From Methylomonas paludis (GTDB lineage: Bacteria > Pseudomonadota > Gammaproteobacteria > Methylococcales > Methylomonadaceae): DNA of 64,000 bases. Positions 31,066 through 40,442 of the stretch are shown one piece after another. How positions within the stretch are numbered: position 1 is the first letter of the stretch; the number at the start of each line of letters is the position of its first letter. Under the pieces are notes generated by a model that made no database searches, was not told the origin of the DNA, and saw only the letters and a program-made list of their open reading frames with translations. The stretch spans positions 806,001-870,000 of the forward strand of contig NZ_CP073754.1 in NCBI RefSeq assembly GCF_018734325.1, given 5' to 3'. The translations under genes were made by a program, and so were the position numbers.

Positions 31066-32535
31066 ATGCAAACATTACCGGAAAATCTGTATCAAACTGC
31101 ACAGATCCGTGAGTTGGAAGCCAGGGCTGGTACCCTGGCCGACATTTCCACAGCAGAACTCATGCAGCGGGCCGGACAAGCCGTGTTTACCGAAGTTCAG
31201 CAACGCTGGCCGCAACAGCGCCGGCTTGCCGTTTTTTGCGGAGCGGGCAACAATGCCGGCGATGGCTATGTCGCGGCCAGACTAGCCCTGCAAGCCGGTT
31301 TTCAGGTCAGCGTTCATGCCGTCAGTCCTGTCGCCGCCTTGCAAGGCTTGGCCCTGAATGCCTATCAGGCCTACCAGCAAGCCAACGGCCAATTGGCTGA
31401 GCCGGATGCACCGCTTGCTGAAGATACCCTGATCATTGATGCCTTATTAGGCACCGGCCTTAATCGCCCGCTGACGCAGGCCTATGCCGATGCTATCCTG
31501 CAAATCAACAGCGCAGCATGCCCGGTTTTGGCCGTCGATATTCCCTCTGGATTACATGCCGATACTGGCCAAATTATGGGTAGTGCCGTGCAAGCCAGTG
31601 TCACGCTCAGTTTTATCGCTCTAAAACCCGGCTTATTCACCGGTCAGGCTGCCGATTGCTGCGGCGATATTGTATGTGCAGACTTGGGTGTACCCAGCGC
31701 CGCCTTTACAGATGTGCTGGTCGCGGCCAAACTGCTGAAAAAAGCCGGCTTTTCACCACGGCGGCCTAGTGCGCATAAAGGTCAGTTTGGTCATGTGTTA
31801 CTGATAGGCGGTAATCATGGTTATAGTGGTGCTATTCGTCTGGCTGCGGAAGCGGCTTTACGTAGCGGAGCCGGCTTGGTTAGCCTTGCCACCCGCGCCA
31901 GTCACGCCGATCTGATACCACTGACCAGGCCGGAAATCATGAGTCATGGCGTCGAAACTATTGCCGAATTGTCAGTCTTGCTCAACAAAGCCAGCGTTAT
32001 CGGCATCGGCCCAGGTTTGGCTCAGGATGACTGGGCGCTAGCCATGTTCAATTTGGCCATCAATGTCGGCAAACCGCTGGTGGTAGATGCAGATGCCCTC
32101 AATATTCTGGCTAAACATCCGCAACAGCGTGACAACTGGATATTGACGCCGCATCCCGGCGAAGCCGCCAGATTACTCAACACCACTACCGCCGCTATCG
32201 GCGCAGAGCGTTATCAGGCCGTCACCAGCTTACAGCAACGCTACGGTGGTGTGTGTGTATTAAAAGGTGCCGGCAGCCTGATTCGCGATGCCGAGCAGAC
32301 CAGTGTCGGTACCACCGGTAATCCCGGCATGGCCGGCGGCGGCATGGGAGATGTGCTGACCGGCATCTGTACGGCTTTTCTGGCCCAGGGTTTATCGATT
32401 AGTAAAGCAGCTCAGCAAGCGGTCTATATACATGGGCAAGCTGCCGATATTAGTGCGGCCAAGTACGGTCAGCGTGGCATGCTGGCCAGTGATTTATTTG
32501 CTGAATTACGTACTTGTGTCAATACTGGGGATTGA
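31066..32535 (+). CDS. nnrDE: Bifunctional NAD(P)H-hydrate epimerase / dehydratase
   Basis: It repairs damaged NAD(P)H hydrates. The N-terminal epimerase domain (residues 1-215) has CGAGNNAGDGYVAARL and DALLGTGLNRP. The C-terminal ADP-dependent dehydratase domain (about 225-489) has GGNHGYSGAIRLAAEAALRSGAG and GNPGMAGGGMGDVLTG. At 489 aa both halves are complete. The usual next gene, tsaE, is not here. Confidence 0.94.
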   Translation: MQTLPENLYQTAQIRELEARAGTLADISTAELMQRAGQAVFTEVQQRWPQQRRLAVFCGAGNNAGDGYVAARLALQAGFQVSVHAVSPVAALQGLALNAYQAYQQANGQLAEPDAPLAEDTLIIDALLGTGLNRPLTQAYADAILQINSAACPVLAVDIPSGLHADTGQIMGSAVQASVTLSFIALKPGLFTGQAADCCGDIVCADLGVPSAAFTDVLVAAKLLKKAGFSPRRPSAHKGQFGHVLLIGGNHGYSGAIRLAAEAALRSGAGLVSLATRASHADLIPLTRPEIMSHGVETIAELSVLLNKASVIGIGPGLAQDDWALAMFNLAINVGKPLVVDADALNILAKHPQQRDNWILTPHPGEAARLLNTTTAAIGAERYQAVTSLQQRYGGVCVLKGAGSLIRDAEQTSVGTTGNPGMAGGGMGDVLTGICTAFLAQGLSISKAAQQAVYIHGQAADISAAKYGQRGMLASDLFAELRTCVNTGD

Positions 32536-32682
32536 TATTAAACTTAAATTTAGCCGCGCCCACTTTCAGCAATGAAATGGTATATTTAGCCTGAGCGGGG
32601 GGATTCCTGTTGGGTAAATACCGGAATCATATAGCCCTTACTGCTGATTAACGACTGATAAGACCAAGGTCATAGGATAAAT

Positions 32683-33732
32683 ATGCATCAACATCAACTA
32701 AACAACTGGCAACATCCGCATAATTTTGTCAGCATCAACCGCAAAGGAGAGGTACGTTCCAAGTGGGTGTTGTTGTTAACTTTTTTCACCATGCTGGTCG
32801 AAATAGCCGCCGGTTTTAACTACCATTCCATGGCCTTGATGGCTGACGGCTGGCACATGGCCACTCATGTACTGGCGTTTATGATTACCCTGTTTGCTTA
32901 TCGTTATAGTCGTATTCACGCCAAAGATCATACCTTTGCCTTCAGTCCCGCCAAAGTCAGCCTACTGGGCGGTTTTGCCAGCTCCATCGCCTTGGCGATG
33001 GTGGCATTAGTGATGATAGCGGAGTCGGCCATGCGTTTAGCCATGCCTGAGCTGATCCGCTTTGACGAAGCCATCCTGGTAGCCGGAGTAGGTCTGCTGG
33101 TTAATCTGCTCAGTGCGCTGCTATTAAGCGACCACCACGCCGACCACCACCACGGCCGGCCGGAACATCGGCATAATCTAGCCGATCACGATCACGATCA
33201 CGATCACGATCATGAGCATGAGCATGAGCATGAGCATGAGCATGAGCATGAGCATGAGCATGAGCATGAGCATCATCCGGTCAAGCATCACGATCACAAT
33301 TTGCGCGCGGCTTTTTTACATGTGATAGCCGATGCCCTGACTTCGGTGTTGGCCATTGTCGCCTTGCTGGCCGGTAAATATTATGGATGGGACTGGCTGG
33401 ATGCAGTAATGGGATTTGTCGGCGCAGTGATTATTTTAATCTGGGCCTGGGGCCTGATCAAAGAAACCAGTCCGGTACTGCTCGATCAAAGTGTCGATAT
33501 CGATTATAAACTGGCCATCCAAAATACCCTGGAGGCTGATGGTGAGTGCCGGGTCAGTGATTTGCACATCTGGCGCCTCGGTGCCGCACACTATGGTGTC
33601 ATCGTCGTGATCGTTACCAGCTTCCCCAAGCCACCTTACTATTACCGCGCCAAACTGGCGAAATTCACCCAGTTGGAACACATTACCGTCGAAGTAAACT
33701 GTTGCGTAGGCGAAGCCTGCCTGGAACGCTGA
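32683..33732 (+). CDS. dmeF: DmeF-like cation diffusion facilitator with repeat-encoded His loop
   Basis: This CDF exporter is most like DmeF (cobalt/nickel efflux across the inner membrane). HNFVSINRKGEVRSKWV at the front and MALMADGWHMATHV (TM2 metal site, H/D residues) are typical of the family, and HVIADALTSV carries the TM5 site. The cytoplasmic loop between TM4 and TM5 (residues 154-206) is extremely His-rich, including five Asp-His and ten Glu-His pairs in a row. The C-terminal domain (residues 265-349) ends with a CCVGEAC motif. Length 349 aa. No rcnR-like regulator is adjacent. Confidence 0.88.
   Translation: MHQHQLNNWQHPHNFVSINRKGEVRSKWVLLLTFFTMLVEIAAGFNYHSMALMADGWHMATHVLAFMITLFAYRYSRIHAKDHTFAFSPAKVSLLGGFASSIALAMVALVMIAESAMRLAMPELIRFDEAILVAGVGLLVNLLSALLLSDHHADHHHGRPEHRHNLADHDHDHDHDHEHEHEHEHEHEHEHEHEHEHHPVKHHDHNLRAAFLHVIADALTSVLAIVALLAGKYYGWDWLDAVMGFVGAVIILIWAWGLIKETSPVLLDQSVDIDYKLAIQNTLEADGECRVSDLHIWRLGAAHYGVIVVIVTSFPKPPYYYRAKLAKFTQLEHITVEVNCCVGEACLER
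33184..33273 (+). repeat. Hexanucleotide tandem repeat inside dmeF
   Basis: Four GATCAC units and one GATCAT run into ten perfect GAGCAT units (33214-33273). Each unit encodes Asp-His or Glu-His, so changes in copy number keep the frame. Confidence 0.95.
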
Positions 33733-33939
33733 ATCCTGGCGTCTATTCAGCCAAGCTTATTGATTAGTCACAATTTCCACCGGCAGCAGAATATGCCACA
33801 ATTAAGCGTAAACATAATTCCTTGATAACCAAGCCGCCTATAGGTGTATAACATATGCACCATGGCACCGGCAGACAAATGCAACTGGCGATCTCACGCA
33901 GCAACCATAAAACAAATAAATGCAGAAGGGGAAACTGGA

Positions 33940-34590
33940 ATGGATAGAAATACAATTAAAACCACCTGGGCCTTAATCGTCAGCCACACACCAGCCATTG
34001 TCGCCCGGCTCAGGGCCGGCTGCGACAAGGCTAAACCAGCAGAGTTTCTGGCCCCGCTTTGCCTGCGCTTATATCTGGCGCCGGTATTCTGGATGGCCGG
34101 GGTACAGAAATTCAGCCACTTCAGTCAAACTGTCGAGTGGTTCGGCAACTCCGAAACCGGTTTAGGCTTACCGGCCCCGTATTTACTGGTATTGCTGGTC
34201 GCATTGTGCGAAACCCTGGGCGCCTTGTTTTTATTGTTGGGTTTTGCCACCCGGCTGATCACGCTACCCTTAATGATCATCATGCTGGTTGCCGCCTACA
34301 GTGTGCACCTGGAAAACGGTTGGTTAGCCATTGCCAGTGGCGACGGAATTTTCGCCAGCCCGCGTACCCAGGCCGCTATCGAGCGTCTGCAACAAGCTCA
34401 GGAAATTCTGCAAAACCAGGGCGATTACACCTGGTTAACCGAACACGGCAGCTTTGTGGTCTTGAACAACGGGATCGAATTTGCTGTCACCTACTTCATC
34501 ATGCTGTTGGCACTATTCTTTAGCGGTGGCGGCCGCTTTCTGAGCGCCGATTACTGGCTGGTACAGCACTATTTCAGACAGCCGGACTAA
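33940..34590 (+). CDS. DoxX family membrane protein
   Basis: A 216-aa protein of the DoxX family. APLCLRLYLAPVFWMAGVQKFSH (about residues 40-62) is the typical first-helix block, and two more helices (LVALCETLGALFLLLGFATRL and the C-terminal IEFAVTYFIMLLALFF) follow. About 45 residues between helices 3 and 4 are soluble and charged. DoxX proteins take part in quinone or redox processes; the exact role is unknown. I chose the ATG at 33940, which has a GGGGAA ribosome site, over an upstream in-frame start. Confidence 0.82.
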   Translation: MDRNTIKTTWALIVSHTPAIVARLRAGCDKAKPAEFLAPLCLRLYLAPVFWMAGVQKFSHFSQTVEWFGNSETGLGLPAPYLLVLLVALCETLGALFLLLGFATRLITLPLMIIMLVAAYSVHLENGWLAIASGDGIFASPRTQAAIERLQQAQEILQNQGDYTWLTEHGSFVVLNNGIEFAVTYFIMLLALFFSGGGRFLSADYWLVQHYFRQPD

Positions 34591-34613
34591 TATCAGCATC
34601 AAGTCGGAGGGAG

Positions 34614-35849
34614 TTATTTGGACAGCAACCGTTTATATTGATCAGCCAAGTTATTTGCCAATACGGCATAATTACGCACTTTACTGACATATTCCTGACC
34701 GAGTCGGGCCATTTCCGCAGATTTGGCCGGGTCGTTCAGCAAGCGTAATACCGCCTCGGCAAAAGCGTTTGCCTCAAGCGGCACACACAAACCACCACCG
34801 CTTTCAGTAACAACTTGCGCTTGATCCGGATTGTCGTTGACCACGACAGGTAAACCCAAAGCCATATATTCTATGGCCTTGGTTGGAGACGCGCTGTCCA
34901 GCAGGAAACCCCGTGGAAACGGTGAGATACCCACATCAGCACTGCGCAGATACGACCATGCGGTAGTCATGGGCAACCAACCGGTCCACAAAATCAAATC
35001 ATTCACCCCCAGGCGTACGGCCTCCTCGCGCAGCCAGGCACGGTGAGCCGCATCTTCGGTATCGCCGATTAACACTAACAACACATTGGGTATCTGGGCT
35101 TTGATTTTATCCAGCATTTGAAACAGAACTTCGATTTGCCTGACTCTATCCAGGGTACCTAGATAGGCTACCACGCGTTTACCGGACAAGAGCGGATCGG
35201 TAGCTGCCGTAATCTGATCGGTTTGGGCTACCTCAGTATCTACCCCCATCGGTACCGGCGTCATGCGCTGTACTGGAATCCCGTAAGCCGCCAAGTCCAG
35301 CCGCATCTGTCTGCTTTGTACAAAAACATGGTCGGCACGCGGCAACACAATTTTATACAGCAAAAACTTGCCTATCCAACCTTGTAATAAGGGGAACCAG
35401 AAGCGCATCCCGCCTTTTAGCCCGCGTTTTTTAGCGCGGTCAATCTGACCTTCCGACTGTGGATAAGACAGCCAATAGTAGAATTGCAGGTGTTTTATTC
35501 TGGCGATAATCAGCCCGAATAACGCGGTCAAAGACATATCACGCACCTGTAAAGCCTGATATTTACTGGTATCGGCAGTCAGCAAAGACTTCAGGTTATG
35601 CCACAATTTCACCACATATTGGCCGGCGCGGTTATGCGGTACTCGGCAAAGTAACAACTCACCGCTTTGCCAAGGGCTTAATGGTTTGCCGGAAGCCGCC
35701 GGATCCTCCGCCGTTACCAGATCGCAATGAATACCATATCTAAGCAGATATTTACCGAACAAGGCGCTGACATCCTGTCGATGAGTAGGCCAGAATTCTT
35801 CAATAAAATACAGGATATGGAGGGGCTTATGCTGGGTAGGGTCGCTCAC
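34614..35849 (-). CDS. Glycosyltransferase family 4
   Basis: A GT-B glycosyltransferase of 411 aa. The N-terminal acceptor domain opens with LHILYFIEEFWPTHRQDVSALFGKYL. The C-terminal donor domain starts at KRVVAYLGTLDRVRQI, and SASPTKAIEYMALGLPVVV carries the conserved Glu of family 4. The form with SPTKxxEYMAxG is seen in WcaI/WbuB-like enzymes of surface polysaccharides. The sugar is unknown. It converges on doxX and is the first of several glycan genes. Confidence 0.85.
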   Translation of the reverse strand: MSDPTQHKPLHILYFIEEFWPTHRQDVSALFGKYLLRYGIHCDLVTAEDPAASGKPLSPWQSGELLLCRVPHNRAGQYVVKLWHNLKSLLTADTSKYQALQVRDMSLTALFGLIIARIKHLQFYYWLSYPQSEGQIDRAKKRGLKGGMRFWFPLLQGWIGKFLLYKIVLPRADHVFVQSRQMRLDLAAYGIPVQRMTPVPMGVDTEVAQTDQITAATDPLLSGKRVVAYLGTLDRVRQIEVLFQMLDKIKAQIPNVLLVLIGDTEDAAHRAWLREEAVRLGVNDLILWTGWLPMTTAWSYLRSADVGISPFPRGFLLDSASPTKAIEYMALGLPVVVNDNPDQAQVVTESGGGLCVPLEANAFAEAVLRLLNDPAKSAEMARLGQEYVSKVRNYAVLANNLADQYKRLLSK

Positions 35850-35897
35850 GTTATGGCCTATTCAGTTGATTAAAACCAGTTGCTGATTGTGCTGCGT

Positions 35898-36037
35898 TAG
35901 TCGTTGACCAACCTTGCTTTGCCGGATACGGCGTAGGATTTCTGAACGCAGTGATGCGCATCAATCGCGCACAATCCACCAGCAGAGTCGGCACATCCTC
36001 TGGTGCTGCCGTCAAAGTAATGTCGGTCAACCATTAG
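35898..36037. mobile_element. MITE-like element, copy B2 (140 bp)
   Basis: The left end TTAGTCGTTGACCAACC and the right end (read inward) CTAATGGTTGACCGAC are inverted copies, both leading to CTTTG and CGG. The inner left arm has decayed (AGGATTTCTG); the inner right arm GCACATCC is kept. Confidence 0.8.
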
Positions 36038-36378
36038 CCCTATTCTAGGTCAATTTACCGATTCGAGCGACAGCTGATGTTGCCACCAGTTTAAATCGGC
36101 TAAGACCAGACTGACACAGTGGCTATCTGGTTTGTCAAAATGCTAAAACCGCTTTGCCAATTCTGGCAAAAACTCATGCTAAAGCACAAGCAAAATTTCA
36201 CTGAGCAATATTCAGAACTTGGCGTGCGGTAAATAGATAAATAAAATCAGTTTGTTATGATTTTATTGAGATTGATAGGGTTGATTGTTTTATTTGGCAT
36301 AATATGTGCATTATCCTTAAGCTGTGTGTTTCTGCTTGAGCTATACTCAGTCAGTCGCATGGCTTTAGCTGCTAAGAA

Positions 36379-36408
36379 TTGACATATAAAAGTAAAAAAT
36401 GCGATAAT
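36379..36408 (+). promoter_or_regulatory. Strong sigma-70 promoter of the GT4 gene at 36546
   Basis: A consensus TTGACA (36379-36384), an 18-base spacer ending in TGC, and GATAAT (36403-36408) form an extended -10 promoter. The start codon is about 138 bases past the -10 box, implying a leader of about 130 nt. Confidence 0.75.
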
Positions 36409-36545
36409 TAAACATTGGTCTGCTGTCTAGAGCTGAAGGATTGTTTCGGCACGAAACTGCATTGTTAATAAGGTTATTCTGGCATGGTTTTTGGGTAAGT
36501 TCAAGATATTTATTTATCAATTATAGTGGTAGGTAGTTAGGAAAT

Positions 36546-37736
36546 ATGAAACGCACTTTATCTGTCATGATGCTTGGATTACGCGGTTTACCAAATGTAC
36601 AAGGCGGCATTGAAGCTCATGTACAAAATCTGGCCTCGTATTTACAGGACATGGATTGTCGGGTGGATGTCATCGTCCGCTCCCCTTATCAACCAGTCGA
36701 ACATCGTAAAGAATGGAACGGGATTCGTATCCACAGTTTATGGTCGCCGGTGTCTAAATCACTGGAAGCGATTACGCATACTTTTTTAGGTGTGTTGTAC
36801 GCGGCAGTTAAACGCCCCGACATTCTGCACATTCATGCAGTTGGCCCTTCGCTGATGGTGCCTTTGGCGCGGATGCTGGGCTTAAGAGTAGTGGTCACTC
36901 ATCACGGTCAGGATTATGATCGCCAAAAATGGGGCAAGCTGGCTAAATTCATGCTGAAGTCCGGCGAGTATTGCGGCATGAAAATGTCTAATGGCCGTAT
37001 CGTGATTTCGGAGGTTTTAAAAAACCTGGTGCAAGACAAATACGCCAAAAAATCCACATTAATACCTAATGGGGTAGTAATGCCGGATTTGATAGACAGT
37101 GAAACCGCGTTAGACAAATTTGGTTTGACTGCTGGTAAATATATTTTGACTGTCAGCCGTCTGGTACCTGAAAAGCGCCATCTGGATTTGATTGAAGCCT
37201 TTAAAAAAGGCAGCCTTCCCGGCTGGAAACTGGTAATAGTCGGTGGTTCCGATCACCCGGATGCTTACACCAAAGCGGTTACAACTAGTGCCGCCAGTCA
37301 CCCTGATGTGGTAATGACCGGTTTTCAAAGCGGTTTAGGGCTGAAAGAACTGTTTACCCATGCCGGGATGTTTGTATTGCCCTCTTCACACGAAGGTTTG
37401 CCGATTGCCATGCTGGAAGCCTTATCTTTTGGTTTGCCGGTCATCGCCAGCAATATACCGGCTAATCTGGAAGTGGGGATTCCCGAAAACCATTATTATC
37501 AAATGGGTGATGTAAACGCCTTAACTGCACGCCTGGAACTGTTTGCCGAAACAGCGCAGGACTCAATTGCTAAAACCAGATTAAGAGCCTGGGTTGATAA
37601 TAAATACAACTGGGCAGATATTGCGGCAGCTACTTTACAGGTTTATGGGGATGTTGCCAAAACCAGCCGGTTTTTGCCGGTATCGACAATACCGAGTACA
37701 CCGGGGTTCAACAACAATTTTGAATTGAGCGTATGA
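36546..37736 (+). CDS. Glycosyltransferase family 4
   Basis: A 396-aa GT-B enzyme. It opens MLGLRGLPNVQGGIEAHVQNLA, the Gly-rich donor-binding loop of the family. The C-terminal domain (from YILTVSRLVPEKRHLDLIEAF) contains SHEGLPIAMLEALSFGLPVIAS with the E-x7-E pair. Enzymes of this type build exopolysaccharide or O-antigen repeat units. It has its own strong promoter and a ribosome site (TTAGGAAAT) in front of the ATG. It stands alone on this strand. Confidence 0.87.
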   Translation: MKRTLSVMMLGLRGLPNVQGGIEAHVQNLASYLQDMDCRVDVIVRSPYQPVEHRKEWNGIRIHSLWSPVSKSLEAITHTFLGVLYAAVKRPDILHIHAVGPSLMVPLARMLGLRVVVTHHGQDYDRQKWGKLAKFMLKSGEYCGMKMSNGRIVISEVLKNLVQDKYAKKSTLIPNGVVMPDLIDSETALDKFGLTAGKYILTVSRLVPEKRHLDLIEAFKKGSLPGWKLVIVGGSDHPDAYTKAVTTSAASHPDVVMTGFQSGLGLKELFTHAGMFVLPSSHEGLPIAMLEALSFGLPVIASNIPANLEVGIPENHYYQMGDVNALTARLELFAETAQDSIAKTRLRAWVDNKYNWADIAAATLQVYGDVAKTSRFLPVSTIPSTPGFNNNFELSV

Positions 37737-37914
37737 AAGATTGACCGGGTTGGTACACAGTTTTCCATCTATTAGAGCAGGTATAGTCGAGGACTGTTGA
37801 TCGCTTTGACAGGACAGTGCTGATTGCCGTAGGCGGGATGACTATTCTGAAACTGGTATTGATTGGAGGAGCCCCAGGCCGGTTGTTAACCGGCTGGAGC
37901 CTGATGAGAACGCA

Positions 37915-39309
37915 TTACTGAGCAATATATTGCAGCGGATCGACAAGATAGGCGCCTATATTTAAATTATTGCCTTGGCTGGTAATCAAGGTGCTACCAA
38001 CGATAGTATTAATTTGAGTACCGACTGCCGGAGCATCACCGTCATTATCGGCATCAACCGTAAAATAACTGACGGCCAATTGTCCGGCAGCAGTTGATCC
38101 GGATAAGGCTAGCTCAGGATCGCCGACCAGATCATAGGCTGAGTTAAATGGTGGGGTGCTTGACCACAAATTATCCACAAATTGTAAATTGGACGATAAG
38201 GCCGGAACGCCGCTGGCCAGTGGGCCGCCATCATTGCGATAAATAATGTTGTTTTGGATAATAGATGCCTGATTAATCGGCCCCAGATTAAGTTCGCCAT
38301 TAACTAGCGTGTTGTTGCTTACCAGTGCATTGGTCAGGCCGCTGCCTGACACTAAAGTCCAGGAAAACAGATCGACGTTGCCGTTTAGAAACATATTATT
38401 AATCACCGCGTTGTTGGTAGAGCGCGGTACGCTGGATACTTCATCCGCCAGAGACAGCAGATTGGCTTTTTTGCCTACTACATTGTTATTGGTGTTGTAT
38501 ACCAGATTGTCTTTAAAAATCACATTGGTGGCATCGGAAATATAAGTGTTTTCCGCCCAGTTGTCGTACACCACGTTGTTGCTGATAATCGTGCCGCTGG
38601 CTTCGTAGGTGGAAAGTCCTTCGCCCCAGACATTGTAGACTGTATTGCCGGTCAGCGTGGCGTGTTGGGTGATGCCTGTAACCGGATTGCGGGCGGCGCT
38701 GATACCGGTGCCCCACATGGCGCTGCCGCCGTTACCGATTAGATAGTTGTAATGTATCAAACTGGTCTGATACACGGTGCAGTTCTGCACTACGCTGTAA
38801 TCGCCCTTGGCCAGAATGCCGATGCCCTGCACATTATGTACTATCAAATTGCTGACAGTGGTGTAATTGCCGGATAAATAAATGCCGGTGCCGCCGTTAC
38901 GGACTTCAAAGCCGGAGACAACAATGTATTGGCCGCTAAGGTTGAAAAATGCATCGTAAAGGCCGGGTGTCAGGGTGCTGGCATCCAGTACCGGAGATTC
39001 GCCTGGGTAAGCCAGTACCCGGGTCGGATTGGCCGCTGTACTGTTTTGCAATAAATTGATCGCATATTCTTTATAGGTGCCGCCACGCACATATAAAGTG
39101 TCGCAAGCTTTGATTTTATAGCCTGAGGTGGCGATAGTTTTCCAGGGTCTGGTCAGCGTGCCTGGATTACTGTCACTGCCATTGGTCGCAACATAATAGG
39201 TGGAGCAAGTTGCTAATGACAGTTGCGGCATACAACCCAGTAAAGTACCGGCTAGTAACAATATGGCGGTAAAAAGCCCAAAATGGTTTTTGCGGAATTT
39301 AAATAACAT
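37915..39309 (-). CDS. Right-handed beta-helix lipoprotein
   Basis: The N-terminus is a lipoprotein signal (LLLAGTLLGC, Cys at about residue 26), so the protein should be anchored in the outer membrane or exposed. CSTYYVATNGSDSNPGTLTRPWKTI is the DUF1565 start of pectate-lyase-like beta-helices. Many short N/V/G-rich coils follow (VVQNCTVYQ, ATLTGNTVYN, IISNNVVYDN). Such proteins bind, cleave or epimerise polysaccharides. I chose the ATG at 39309 because GGAGG lies seven bases in front; an upstream ATG adds six residues. Location among glycan genes fits a polysaccharide role. Confidence 0.78.
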   Translation of the reverse strand: MLFKFRKNHFGLFTAILLLAGTLLGCMPQLSLATCSTYYVATNGSDSNPGTLTRPWKTIATSGYKIKACDTLYVRGGTYKEYAINLLQNSTAANPTRVLAYPGESPVLDASTLTPGLYDAFFNLSGQYIVVSGFEVRNGGTGIYLSGNYTTVSNLIVHNVQGIGILAKGDYSVVQNCTVYQTSLIHYNYLIGNGGSAMWGTGISAARNPVTGITQHATLTGNTVYNVWGEGLSTYEASGTIISNNVVYDNWAENTYISDATNVIFKDNLVYNTNNNVVGKKANLLSLADEVSSVPRSTNNAVINNMFLNGNVDLFSWTLVSGSGLTNALVSNNTLVNGELNLGPINQASIIQNNIIYRNDGGPLASGVPALSSNLQFVDNLWSSTPPFNSAYDLVGDPELALSGSTAAGQLAVSYFTVDADNDGDAPAVGTQINTIVGSTLITSQGNNLNIGAYLVDPLQYIAQ

Positions 39310-40105
39310 AACAGCCTCCAAGATCATCCGTAAATTGAATTAATGTTTTTTGCGATGGGTGTGAGTGAACTTAAACGTCAGCTATCGATTTAAGTAGAGT
39401 GCCCAGCTTATTTTATTAATGCCTTTAAACGCATTGGCTTATGTACAAAACCAGGCTTAAATTAAAGTCGTTATTTTTAGAAACGGCTCTGATTGGCTTG
39501 TTATTTATGCATAAGCGAATGCACTAAAACAGCGATTGCTTGTAAACTTAAATTAGAATGGGCCGCGGATTTATAGGTCTTGGCGGCAAATATTTTGCTT
39601 ATTAAACTGTCAAATATCCGGCTTAATTAAGCTTATCTTGGGTTTTAAGTCGATATTTTAAGAGCGATACTGGTAGGCGTAACTTTATATAGGCGGCTTA
39701 TCCGTTTAATAGTCGCATATTAAGTACAGTGAGTGTTGAGCATAAAGCCAAACTTATTTGGCGGAAAATGCAATGTAAACCACTGGCAATCCAGAACTTA
39801 AAAATTTAAAAAGAGCTATGCATGAGAATTTGACAGTGTTTGACCGCTAAGCAAGTCAATACGGCTGGGTTGGTACGGCAAATAATCTACAAACCAGATG
39901 TAAATCTTTGCTGGATAGGCTGTAATAATGGGCAAGTTCTCCCAAATTCTTATTCCAGCAGTTCTGAGTAAGTATATTTCTGTTGTCGGTAAAGACGGGT
40001 GCTAAATTTTCTTTTTGACCATGGTATTGTCTAATGAGTCCAGAAACTCATTGTTACCGGCGTCTAGGTTGGTCAATCTAATGGCAGTTATTATGCCTAT
40101 CAATC

Positions 40106-40186
40106 GAGAGTTTAACTCGTTAAACAAACTCCACCATGAGTTTTGCCCTGCGAGGGCAGGTCGATTAAGCCCCAGGCTTTAATCGA
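40106..40186. other. Run of four consecutive stem-loops
   Basis: In order: CGAG/CTCG; AAACTC-caccat-GAGTTT (40126-40143); TGCCCT-gcg-AGGGCA (40144-40158), which abuts the previous stem; and TCGATTAAGCC paired with GGCTTTAATCGA (40161-40186, one bulge). Such packing suggests a structured RNA or a protein-binding DNA site. It shows no resemblance to a riboswitch that I can name. Confidence 0.5.
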
Positions 40187-40263
40187 ATTATGTTACCCGG
40201 ATTAGCTGTGTCTCGCTACGTGTGCGTATTAATCAGGGCTAAGGTAAATCTTGCAATCGACTA

Positions 40264-40383
40264 TATAATGCTTTTTTGAGTATGTCAACAAAAATTTAGC
40301 GACATTTGCCCGGAAGCTGGCAGCTCACGTTAGCTAACACATGAATATTCCGAGCAAATTGCCGGGCTGTTTTGCCCGGTTTA
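40264..40383 (+). ncRNA. Candidate small structured RNA
   Basis: A perfect TATAAT (40264-40269) is followed by a segment where ATTTGCCCGG (40304-40313) can pair with CCGAGCAAAT (40350-40359, one mismatch). That stem encloses AGCTGGCAGCT and GTTAGCTAAC palindromes. Next comes a terminator-like GCCGGGC-tgtttt-GCCCGG-TTT (40361-40382). A transcript of about 110 nt is implied. No good -35 box is seen and the final T-run is short. Confidence 0.3.
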
Positions 40384-40442
40384 ACCTCGCCAAGATCGTT
40401 GGTTTGATAAACCGGGTACGCCAAAAAAGTTCGCCACAAAGC

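Larger units (their letters stand above)
35850..36545. other. Intergenic region with MITE copy and promoter
   Basis: About 700 bp between two divergent glycosyltransferase genes. It holds MITE copy B2 (35898-36037) and a strong promoter (36379-36408). The rest is AT-rich, with a short TTTGCCAATTCTGGCAAA palindrome near 36152. Confidence 0.6.
39310..40442. other. 1.1-kb non-coding region with structured segments
   Basis: No plausible reading frame is present on either strand. The first 750 bp are AT-rich and featureless apart from probable promoters. From about 40103 onward there is a dense run of hairpins and a possible small RNA (separate entries). Confidence 0.6.

Noticed and set aside
33184-33273. 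Repeat array considered as a CRISPR or minisatellite locus
   Set aside because: It is a coding hexanucleotide repeat with no spacers, inside the His loop of a CDF exporter.
39310-40100. Search for a hidden gene or transposase remnant in the long gap
   Set aside because: All six frames are broken by frequent stops and no conserved protein fragment could be read.
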